64,000 bases of DNA from JBCDJG01 sp038748065 (GTDB taxonomy: Bacteria; Pseudomonadota; Gammaproteobacteria; Pseudomonadales; Halieaceae). Made by a program: the position numbers and the translations under genes. Numbering within the stretch: position 1 is the stretch's first letter; the number at the start of each line of letters is the position of its first letter. The notes beneath the pieces were generated by a model. It was not told the origin of the DNA. It did no database searches and saw nothing but the letters and a program-made list of their open reading frames with translations. Where the stretch lies: NCBI GenBank assembly GCA_038748065.1, contig JBCDJG010000004.1:1-64000 (forward strand), given 5' to 3'. Shown here in pieces: positions 57,552 to 64,000 of the stretch.

Positions 57552-59183
57552 TGGCCAAAGCAGAGCCAGGGCCGCTGCTCCCAGCAACCAGCTGATTGTT
57601 GGCGCTGTCCTGACCTGCTCCCAGGCGTCCGGGAAGGCGGCGAGTGCGGCAAGCGCGCAGGCTATCGCGGCAAGTAGATTGCGTCGCCGGCGGCTCCTGC
57701 GCTGCACAAGCGCAGCTTCGAGTTTCTCGCGCCGCTGGCGCTCTGCCTGATAGCGCTTGAGTGATTCGCGCGACTGCTGCAGATTATCCAGGACAGCGTC
57801 AGGGAGCGAGGGAAGCTGCTCCAGCCACGAAGGTGCCTGGCGCTGTAGGCGCTTAAAGACATTCTGTGGCGAGTAGCGCTCCTGTACCCAGCGTTCCAGA
57901 TAGGGCTGGGCTGTGTCCCAGAGATTAAGCTCTGGGTAGAGCTGGCGACCGAGCCCTTCAATATTAAGTAAGGTTTTCTGCAGCAGGACCAGGGACGGTT
58001 GAACCTCCATATCGAAGCGGCGAGCCGTGCTGAACAGGTAAATGAGCAGCTGGCCGAAGGATATCTCGCTGATGGGGCGTTCGAAGATGGGCTCGCAGAC
58101 CGCGCGCATCGCGGCCTCGAAATCCTGTACGCGGGTGTCCGGCGGTACCCAGCCGCATTCCACGTGCAGCTGTGCAACCTCGTGATAGTCGCGCTGGAAG
58201 ATTGCCAGCAAATTGCGGCCAAGATAGTACTGGTCAGAATCGCTGAGGCTGCCGATGATGGCGCAGTCGACCGCGATGTAGCTCGGATTAGAGGGATCTG
58301 TTGCGTCAACGAAGATATTGCCCGGGTGCATATCAGCGTGAAAGAAGCTGTCGCGAAACACCTGAGTGAAAAAGATCTCCACGCCGCGCTCTGCGAGCAG
58401 CTTGAGATCCACGCCGAGTTGGTTCAGCTCATCTAGGTCGGTCACGGGGATGCCGCTGATCCGCTCCATGGTGAAGACATTGCGACGGGTGTAGTCCCAG
58501 TATACTTCCGGTACATAGACAAGGTCGCCGTCTTCAAAATTCCGTCGGAGCTGTGACGCGTTCGCCGCCTCGCGACCCAAATCCAGCTCGTCGAGGATAA
58601 TCAGCTCGTAATCAGCGACCACCTCTACCGGGCGCAGACGCCGGCCGTCGGGCAGGTAGCGCGCGACCAGTCTAGCCAGGGTAAAAAGCAGGGCGACATC
58701 TTGGCGAATCACGGGCTCGATATCCGGCCGCAGCACCTTGATGACCGCGTGCTGGCCATCCTTCAGACTCGCTCGGTGTACCTGGGCCACGGAAGCCGAG
58801 GCCAGGGGCTCTTTTTCAAAGCTCAAAAACAGATCGCTTATTGGCTCGCCCAGAGCGTCTTCAATGATCGCCACCGCCTGGTCCGTTGGGAATGGCGGCA
58901 CATCGTCCTGTAATCTGGCCAGTTCGTCGGCTATATCATCCGGTAGAAGATCACGCCGGGTGGACAGCATTTGCCCGAATTTTATAAACACCGGCCCCAG
59001 CTCTTCCAGCGCCTTGCGCAAGCGTTCACCGCGACTGAGCTTTGGGACTGTCAGCCAGCGCCAGGGTGCTATCGCCAATAAGATGCGTGGCAGGCCGGGA
59101 AGTCGCTCCCTGTCGATAAACTCATCCAATCGATAGCGTCCGACGACGCGGGCGATGCGCAGTGCGCGGGACAATCGGCTCAC
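57537..59183 (-). CDS. ubiB: Ubiquinone biosynthesis regulatory kinase-like UbiB
   Basis: A 548-aa UbiB/ADCK protein: the KxGQ motif region KFGQMLSTRRDLLPDDIADE, then the kinase-like core (AVIKVLRPDI, DMHPGNIFVD) and two C-terminal membrane helices (LLAAIACALAALAAF and TISWLLGAAALALLW). It supports ubiquinone synthesis at the inner membrane. GTG 59183 overlaps the ubiJ stop by 4 bp. The final codons are the source of the downstream tandem repeat. Confidence 0.95.
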   Translation of the reverse strand: MSRLSRALRIARVVGRYRLDEFIDRERLPGLPRILLAIAPWRWLTVPKLSRGERLRKALEELGPVFIKFGQMLSTRRDLLPDDIADELARLQDDVPPFPTDQAVAIIEDALGEPISDLFLSFEKEPLASASVAQVHRASLKDGQHAVIKVLRPDIEPVIRQDVALLFTLARLVARYLPDGRRLRPVEVVADYELIILDELDLGREAANASQLRRNFEDGDLVYVPEVYWDYTRRNVFTMERISGIPVTDLDELNQLGVDLKLLAERGVEIFFTQVFRDSFFHADMHPGNIFVDATDPSNPSYIAVDCAIIGSLSDSDQYYLGRNLLAIFQRDYHEVAQLHVECGWVPPDTRVQDFEAAMRAVCEPIFERPISEISFGQLLIYLFSTARRFDMEVQPSLVLLQKTLLNIEGLGRQLYPELNLWDTAQPYLERWVQERYSPQNVFKRLQRQAPSWLEQLPSLPDAVLDNLQQSRESLKRYQAERQRREKLEAALVQRRSRRRRNLLAAIACALAALAAFPDAWEQVRTAPTISWLLGAAALALLWPGRET

Positions 59184-59833
59184 GACTGCTGTGAGTCCCG
59201 CAGGCGATCGAGGCGTTGCTTCAGACGAGTGATGCGGGATTCGAGTCTTTCAACGTCCAGGCCGAGTGCCTGCACATCGCTGTAAAAGTCCTCAAGCTGC
59301 AGACGGGGTGGGCTAAGCCTGGCTTCCTCGAGGATGAACTCACTGAGCTGCCTACGCAGGCTTTCACCGGCTCTTTGTCCCCAGCCGAAGGCACCCCGCA
59401 GCCCCGCGGCGAGCTGGTGACCTGGAACATCGCCAAAGGCGTCGACCAGGGGCGCCTCCCAATCGACATCAAGGTCGCCAAGAATCTGCTGCAGCTCAAT
59501 CAGTGGTGCGCTGTCGCCATCGATCTCCAGAGCACCGTTAATGAGCGTAGCTGCTGGGTCGCTAGCGCTTGCCAGCTCGGTAAAATCTGCGGCGCTGCCG
59601 CGTACTGCCGTAGTAATGGGATGTTCACAGACGCCCATCAAGCGCACGCCCATCTCTTGCGGCAATAGGTAGAGCTCAAAGCTGGGTGAGGTGCATTGGA
59701 CACAAAAGACGCTGCCATCCAGCTTCGCAAGGCGCGCACTGGCTCCCGGTGCCAGCGCAAGCGTGCGGTTCATGGCGGCCTCCAATGCAGCCAGAACGCC
59801 GGTATGGAGAGTGGGGTTGCGGCTCGCGGTCAT
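59180..59833 (-). CDS. ubiJ: Ubiquinone biosynthesis accessory factor UbiJ (SCP2 domain)
   Basis: A 217-aa protein with an SCP2 lipid-binding domain in the N-terminal half and a C-terminal coiled coil (LDVERLESRITRLKQRLDRL). UbiJ organises the ubiquinone-synthesis complex and binds its lipids. ATG 59833 lies one base after the ubiE stop; an upstream in-frame ATG would overlap ubiE by 29 bp. Confidence 0.92.
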   Translation of the reverse strand: MTASRNPTLHTGVLAALEAAMNRTLALAPGASARLAKLDGSVFCVQCTSPSFELYLLPQEMGVRLMGVCEHPITTAVRGSAADFTELASASDPAATLINGALEIDGDSAPLIELQQILGDLDVDWEAPLVDAFGDVPGHQLAAGLRGAFGWGQRAGESLRRQLSEFILEEARLSPPRLQLEDFYSDVQALGLDVERLESRITRLKQRLDRLRDSQQS

Positions 59834-59834
59834 G

Positions 59835-60626
59835 TCAGAGCTTAATGCCGCGGTGCAGGGCAACGATGCCGCCCGTCATATTGTGATAATCGCAGCGGCC
59901 GAAGCCGGCATCCGTCATCATGTCGCGGAGGGTTTCCTGGTCGGGGTGCATGCGAATGGACTCGGCCAGGTATTGGTAGCTGTCACTGTCTCGCGCCACC
60001 AGCGCGCCCATTACCGGGAGCACGCGGAAGGAATAGGTATCGTAGGCGCGGCTCAATAGCTCGCTCCTGGGCTTGGAAAATTCCAGCACAAGCAGGCGCC
60101 CGCCCGGCTTGAGCACGCGGTACATGGATCGGAGCGCGCGATCCTTATCGGTGACGTTGCGCAGGCCGAAGGCGATGGTGATGCAGTCGAAGCTCTCGTC
60201 CGGAAAAGGCAGATCCTGGGCGTCTGCCTGCACGAACTCGATGTTACCGGCCCTGCCACTATCGAGCAGTTTGTCGCGGCCAACCTGCAGCATGGAATCG
60301 TTAATGTCCGCCAGCACAACGCTACCGCTGTCTCCCACCAGCTCGGCGAAACGAGCCGCAAGATCTCCTGTACCACCAGCGATATCCAGCACAGCGTGGC
60401 CCTTGCGTACGCCGCTCAGCTCGATGGTGAAGCGCTTCCAGAGGCGGTGTATGCCGCCTGACATCAGGTCATTCATCAGGTCATAGCGCGCGGCTACGGA
60501 GTGGAAGACATCAGCCACCATGCCCGCCTTGGCGTCGCGTTCAACCTCGCGGTAGCCGAAATGGGTCCGCTCGTCTTTTTTACCGGGCTCGCTGTCGCTG
60601 TGCTCGGTTTTGCTGTGCTCGCTCAT
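59835..60626 (-). CDS. ubiE: Ubiquinone/menaquinone C-methyltransferase UbiE
   Basis: A 263-aa SAM methyltransferase: HFGYREVERDAKAGMVADVF, VLDIAGGTGDLAARFAELVG, and the SFDCITIAFGLRNVTDK motif. It C-methylates demethoxy-quinone intermediates. A short charged N-terminal extension (about 15 residues) precedes the family start. It leads ubiE-ubiJ-ubiB. Confidence 0.96.
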   Translation of the reverse strand: MSEHSKTEHSDSEPGKKDERTHFGYREVERDAKAGMVADVFHSVAARYDLMNDLMSGGIHRLWKRFTIELSGVRKGHAVLDIAGGTGDLAARFAELVGDSGSVVLADINDSMLQVGRDKLLDSGRAGNIEFVQADAQDLPFPDESFDCITIAFGLRNVTDKDRALRSMYRVLKPGGRLLVLEFSKPRSELLSRAYDTYSFRVLPVMGALVARDSDSYQYLAESIRMHPDQETLRDMMTDAGFGRCDYHNMTGGIVALHRGIKL

Positions 60627-60688
60627 ACGCCACTGCTCATGCCGGCTGTTGCCGGGTCGGGGGGCAGTATTGTAGCGTTTTTGCTGCC

Positions 60689-61072
60689 TCAGGGGTCGAA
60701 GTTGATTACCTGGACCTCAGGGTCGCGCGTGGCACCTGCGGCAGCGAGGCGATCCAGGTAGTTTTGCCACCAGGTCTCCTGGTTGGCACAGAGCTCATAC
60801 AGGTAGTCCCAGGAGTACAGGCCGCTGTCGTGGCCGTCGTCGAAAACAAGCTGAAGGGCATAGTGGCCGACGGGCTTTAGCTCCACAATATTGACGCCCT
60901 GCTTGCCGGTTTGCAGGGTTTCCTGTCCTGGCCCGTGCCCACGGACCTCCGCTGAGGGTGAGTAGACGCGCAGGTATTCGCAGCTGAGTCGATAGCGAAG
61001 CTGCTCGGGGTACACCAGTTCCAGCTCGCGTGAGCGACGGTGAAAGTTGATGTCGAGCGGCTGTTTATCCAC
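60689..61072 (-). CDS. DUF971 (gamma-butyrobetaine hydroxylase N-terminal-like) protein
   Basis: A 127-aa single-domain protein: LSCEYLRVYSPSAEVRGHG and VFDDGHDSGLYSWDYLYELC are family hallmarks. DUF971 also forms the N-terminal domain of carnitine-synthesis dioxygenases and occurs beside hslU in pseudomonads. No function is proven. GTG 61072 is 5 bp after the hslU stop. Confidence 0.88.
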   Translation of the reverse strand: MDKQPLDINFHRRSRELELVYPEQLRYRLSCEYLRVYSPSAEVRGHGPGQETLQTGKQGVNIVELKPVGHYALQLVFDDGHDSGLYSWDYLYELCANQETWWQNYLDRLAAAGATRDPEVQVINFDP

Positions 61073-61077
61073 GGCGT

Positions 61078-62400
61078 TTACAGGATGAACCTGGAAAGAT
61101 CTTCGTCTGCGCTAAGCTCCGCCAGCTGCTTGTTCACGTAGTCGGCATCGACCTTCAGTGCCTTACCGTTAAGGCCGGCATCGGCGGCGCCGAAGGATGC
61201 CTCCTCCAGCAGACGCTCCATGACGGTATGCAGGCGTCGGGCACCGATATTCTCTGTTTTTTCATTCACCTGCCAGGCGGTCTCAGCGATGCGCCGCAGA
61301 CCGTCGTCGGTAAATTCGACCTCCAATCCCTCCGTGCGCAGCAGCGCCTCGTATTGCTCGGTCAGCGACGCATCGGGTTCCGTCAATATGCGCTCGAAGT
61401 CCTCAGGGCTAAGGGCCGCGAGTTCCACCCGAATGGGCAAACGTCCCTGCAGCTCCGGTATCAGGTCGGAGGGCTTTGCCAGGTGGAACGCACCCGAGGC
61501 AATGAACAGTATGTGGTCGGTCTTGATCATGCCGTGTTTCGTCGTCACCGTAGAGCCCTCGATCAGCGGCAGCAGATCGCGCTGTACGCCCTCCCGCGAT
61601 ACATCAGCTCCCGCGCCTTCGCTACGCTTGGCGACCTTGTCCAGCTCGTCAATGAACACGATGCCGTTCTGTTCAGCGGCGCTGACCGCTTTCTGTTTGA
61701 GCTCTTCTTCGTTGACCATTTTGGCGGCTTCTTCGTCGCAGAGCGCGTCAAAAGCGGCTTTTACCGACATCTTTCGGGTCTTGCTCTGAGGGCGTGCCAG
61801 ATTGGAAAACATGCTCTGAAGCTGATTGGTCATTTCCTCCATACCGGGCGGTGCCATGATCTCCACGCCGGCGCCTGGTCCGGACAGCTCGACGTCGATC
61901 TCTTTATCGTTTAACTCGCCCTCGCGAAGTTTTTTGCGAAGCAGCTGTCGGGTGTTGGTCCCGGTGCTCGCGTCGCTGTCGCGAGCGGGGGGCAGCAGGA
62001 TATCCAGCACGCGCTCCTCGGCCGCCTCTTCTGCGCGAAAGCGGACGCGCGACATTTCTTGCTCGCGATACATTTTGATCGAGACATCCACGAGATCGCG
62101 GACAATGGACTCCACGTCGCGGCCGACGTAACCGACCTCGGTGAACTTTGTGGCCTCTACTTTAACGAATGGCGCATTGGCGAGTTTTGCCAGTCGTCGC
62201 GCGATTTCTGTCTTGCCCACGCCCGTCGGTCCGATCATCAGAATATTCTTAGGCGTGATTTCGGCGCGCAGCTCCTCTGGCAGCTGCATGCGGCGCCAGC
62301 GATTGCGCAAGGCGATCGCCACTGAGCGCTTGGCCTCTTCCTGGCCAATAATGTGTTTGTCCAGCTCGTGGACAATCTCTCTTGGGGTCATGTTCGACAT
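61078..62400 (-). CDS. hslU: HslUV protease ATPase subunit HslU
   Basis: A 440-aa AAA+ unfoldase: Walker A GPTGVGKTEIARRLAK, GYVGRDVESIVRDLVD pore segment, the I-domain (about 110-240), Walker B IVFIDELDKVA, and sensor 2 in IGARRLHTVMERL. The C-terminal DLSRFIL docks into HslV. Located 8 bp after hslV. A heat-shock-type protease pair. Confidence 0.97.
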   Translation of the reverse strand: MSNMTPREIVHELDKHIIGQEEAKRSVAIALRNRWRRMQLPEELRAEITPKNILMIGPTGVGKTEIARRLAKLANAPFVKVEATKFTEVGYVGRDVESIVRDLVDVSIKMYREQEMSRVRFRAEEAAEERVLDILLPPARDSDASTGTNTRQLLRKKLREGELNDKEIDVELSGPGAGVEIMAPPGMEEMTNQLQSMFSNLARPQSKTRKMSVKAAFDALCDEEAAKMVNEEELKQKAVSAAEQNGIVFIDELDKVAKRSEGAGADVSREGVQRDLLPLIEGSTVTTKHGMIKTDHILFIASGAFHLAKPSDLIPELQGRLPIRVELAALSPEDFERILTEPDASLTEQYEALLRTEGLEVEFTDDGLRRIAETAWQVNEKTENIGARRLHTVMERLLEEASFGAADAGLNGKALKVDADYVNKQLAELSADEDLSRFIL

Positions 62401-62408
62401 CGCGGCGC

Positions 62409-62948
62409 CTAGAAATCCAATTGTTCGATGGTGCGGTTGTGGTTGGTATAGATGCAGATATCCCCGGCGATGCCCAGACCTTTTTCGACTATGCTGCGCG
62501 CGTCCAGCTCCGTGTTATCCAACAAGGCGCGCGCTGCCGACTGGGCAAAGGGGCCGCCTGAGCCGATTGCGATCAGGTTGTCCTCTGGCTCGATAACATC
62601 ACCGTTGCCCGTGATCACCAGCGAGGTTTCGCGATCTGCGACGGCCAGTAAGGCCTCCAACTGGCGCAGCGAGCGTTCGGTGCGCCAGGCCTTGGCGAGT
62701 TCGACAGCGGCGCGCACCAGGTGTCCCTGGTGTTTGTCCAGCTGCGCTTCGAATAATTCGAACAGGGTGAAGGCATCCGCAGTACCGCCTGCGAAACCTG
62801 CGAGGACGCTGTCTTTGTGTAAGCGGCGCACCTTGCGTGCGTTGCCCTTCATCACGGTGTTGCCCATGGAAACCTGTCCGTCGCCGCCAATGACAACGCT
62901 ATTACCGCGCCGCACGGATAGTATGGTCGTGCCTCTGTACTGTTCCAC
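62409..62948 (-). CDS. hslV: HslUV protease peptidase subunit HslV
   Basis: A 179-aa proteasome-like Thr protease. The family N-terminus TTILSVRRGNSVVIGGDGQV is preceded by MEQYRG, a six-residue propeptide that must be removed to expose the catalytic Thr; E. coli HslV has only Met there. GTG 62948 has GGAGG six bases upstream, supporting this start. DAFTLFELFEAQLDKH is typical. First gene of hslV-hslU. Confidence 0.96.
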   Translation of the reverse strand: MEQYRGTTILSVRRGNSVVIGGDGQVSMGNTVMKGNARKVRRLHKDSVLAGFAGGTADAFTLFELFEAQLDKHQGHLVRAAVELAKAWRTERSLRQLEALLAVADRETSLVITGNGDVIEPEDNLIAIGSGGPFAQSAARALLDNTELDARSIVEKGLGIAGDICIYTNHNRTIEQLDF

Positions 62949-63025
62949 CGGACCTCCGGGGTGAGCTTGTTACCTGGGAACTAGCAGTTATGGGGGAAAT
63001 TGGCGAAATTTCAAGCGCGGCCGGG

Positions 63026-63601
63026 CTAGGGGGTGGCGTTTCGCTTCAGTACCAGTGTTTCGATATTTTCCGCCATCGCCAGACTGCGGGCTCGATTCAT
63101 GGCCGAGCGCGTCTGGAAGGGGCCGACGTAAACTCGAAACCAACGGCCGTTATCGCCACTGGCCTCCTCTACGCGCGGTGACAGCCCCAGCAGAGTCAGC
63201 TCCCCCCTGCGGCTGTCAGCATCGTCGGGGTTGCGGAAAGAGCCAGCCTGTAAGAGGTAGTAAACGCTCGCCGCTGCCTCGTTATCGCTGCGCGACCGCG
63301 CGACTTCAGCCGGGTCGATGTCGACCTCGATGCTTTGCTCCGGCAATATCGTATAAAAGTCGAAGCGGGGTTTGGGCGGGCTCGCCTCTGCAGCAGCCTC
63401 GTCTGACGCAGGGTTTGCAGCCGTTCCCGCGTGGTCGGGTGCCAGGGTGCCCAGGTAGATCAGGAAGCTCAGGAAGATGCCTGACAGCATACCGGCGCCG
63501 AACCAGCGCCAGGAGCCGCGCTGGCCGCCATCGCTGCTGCGGCTGGCAGAAGCGCTCTTGCGTCGACCCGATTGACCCTTTTTTGCGTAATCGCGAGCCA
63601 T
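63026..63601 (-). CDS. SPOR-domain membrane protein (FtsN-like)
   Basis: A 191-aa protein with a basic cytosolic N-terminus, one membrane helix (about 31-53, WFGAGMLSGIFLSFLIYLGT), a Pro/Ala linker and a C-terminal SPOR domain (about 115-188, VYYLLQAGSFRNPDDADSRR, WFRVYVGPFQTRSAMNRA). SPOR binds denuded septal peptidoglycan, so it may help division as FtsN does. The order argS-SPOR-hslV-hslU is conserved. Begins 3 bp after argS. Confidence 0.93.
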   Translation of the reverse strand: MARDYAKKGQSGRRKSASASRSSDGGQRGSWRWFGAGMLSGIFLSFLIYLGTLAPDHAGTAANPASDEAAAEASPPKPRFDFYTILPEQSIEVDIDPAEVARSRSDNEAAASVYYLLQAGSFRNPDDADSRRGELTLLGLSPRVEEASGDNGRWFRVYVGPFQTRSAMNRARSLAMAENIETLVLKRNATP

Positions 63602-63604
63602 GGG

Positions 63605-64000
63605 CTACATCGATTCCGGGGCGGAAACACCCAGCAGGTCCAGGCCATTGGCGGTGACCTGGCGCACGGCCTGGCTCAAGGCTACGCGGGCGTTGCGAAG
63701 GTCGCTATCGTCGACCAACATCTTGTGGGCGTTGTACCAGGTGTGAAAATCACCCGCCAGCTCGCGCAGGTAGTTGGCGATGTTGTGTGGCTCGAAATTG
63801 CGGGCCGCGGCTGCGACCAGTTCCGGGTACTGATCAAGTCGTTTGAGCAGTGCCCGCTCATGCTCCTCGGTCAGGCTATCGAGGTGCGCCAAGGCCTCCT
63901 CCGGCTGCCACTGCCAACCCTGATCTTCCAGCTTACGCATGACGCTGCATGCCCTGGCGTGAGCGTACTGGATGTAGTACACCGGGTTGTCGTTGCTCTG
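63605..64000 (-). CDS. argS: Arginine--tRNA ligase, C-terminal part (runs off the window)
   Basis: The visible 131 codons are the class I anticodon-binding DALR domain of ArgRS, with YYIQYAHARACSVMRKLEDQ near the edge and the ending VTANGLDLLGVSAPESM. The catalytic HIGH/KMSK part is outside the window. TAG stop at 63605-63607, 3 bp before the SPOR gene start. Confidence 0.95.
   Translation of the reverse strand, partial: QSNDNPVYYIQYAHARACSVMRKLEDQGWQWQPEEALAHLDSLTEEHERALLKRLDQYPELVAAAARNFEPHNIANYLRELAGDFHTWYNAHKMLVDDSDLRNARVALSQAVRQVTANGLDLLGVSAPESM

Overview
The window is a 64 kb piece of a GC-rich gammaproteobacterial chromosome. Gene content and order resemble the pseudomonad/cellvibrionalean type: mutY-yggX, hisBHAF, ctpA-envC-gpmI, rhodanese-grxC-secB, trmL, glnA-DUF4124-ntrBC, tatABC-hisEI, ubiB-ubiJ-ubiE, hslUV-SPOR-argS. 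From remembered gene orders I infer a marine heterotroph of the Halieaceae/Spongiibacteraceae sort; a marker-gene tree would be needed to name it. Almost everything from 4 kb rightwards is housekeeping DNA packed into short operons with 1-bp, 4-bp or slightly longer overlaps.

Positions 1-3957 are different: lower GC, six small minus-strand genes that are mostly orphans, an AlpA-type regulator and a tyrosine integrase whose start lies 179 bp from the 3' end of a tRNA-Phe gene. This is the integrase end of an element inserted at tRNA-Phe; the other end lies outside the window. The integrase-tRNA gap holds two 10-bp direct repeats placed symmetrically around an inverted repeat, which look like recombinase sites. 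A second inverted-repeat cluster lies at 253-386.

From 4 to 18 kb come yggX and mutY, hisB-hisH-hisA-hisF, then a minus-strand group (gpmI, envC, ctpA, a YibQ-type deacetylase) for envelope and cell division, the plus-strand rhodanese-grxC-secB group, and trmL. From 15 to 23 kb is a nitrogen module: ntrC, ntrB, a DUF4124 protein, type I glnA, and next to it a second, type II glutamine synthetase. The type II gene has a good sigma-54 promoter (GG-N10-GC) and an upstream NtrC-like palindrome, so it is probably driven by the neighbouring NtrBC pair. A Ser/Thr kinase and PP2C phosphatase operon follows, then typA-dtd.

From 25 to 44 kb are an ElaA-type acetyltransferase, a cyclic-nucleotide-binding-fold protein, parC, an enlarged Smp/YtjB membrane protein divergent from serB, a 611-aa protein with a PilZ-like segment, efp-epmA, a thioesterase with an NhaC antiporter, and an odd plus-strand operon joining a PQQ-type sugar dehydrogenase, a FAN1-like VRR-NUC nuclease and an XPD/DinG-like helicase with an N-terminal RecB/Cas4-like nuclease domain. 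From 43 to 47.6 kb is a photo-oxidative stress island: an ECF sigma factor with a ChrR-like zinc anti-sigma factor, divergent from an FAD oxidoreductase, DUF1365 and cyclopropane-fatty-acid-synthase-like operon. Both promoters of the divergent region carry TGATCC-N16-CGTA, which suggests one sigma factor drives both sides.

From 47.8 to 64 kb are pntAA-AB-B, a hemerythrin-domain protein, tatABC with MscS and an ABC exporter, hisI-hisE, a 22-bp tandem repeat, ubiE-ubiJ-ubiB, a DUF971 protein, hslVU, a SPOR protein and the 3' part of argS. No CRISPR array, rRNA, insertion sequence or complete defence system was recognised. The most interesting parts are the ECF/ChrR divergent promoter pair, the sigma-54/NtrC-controlled second glutamine synthetase, the nuclease/helicase pair and the unexplored cargo of the tRNA-Phe element.
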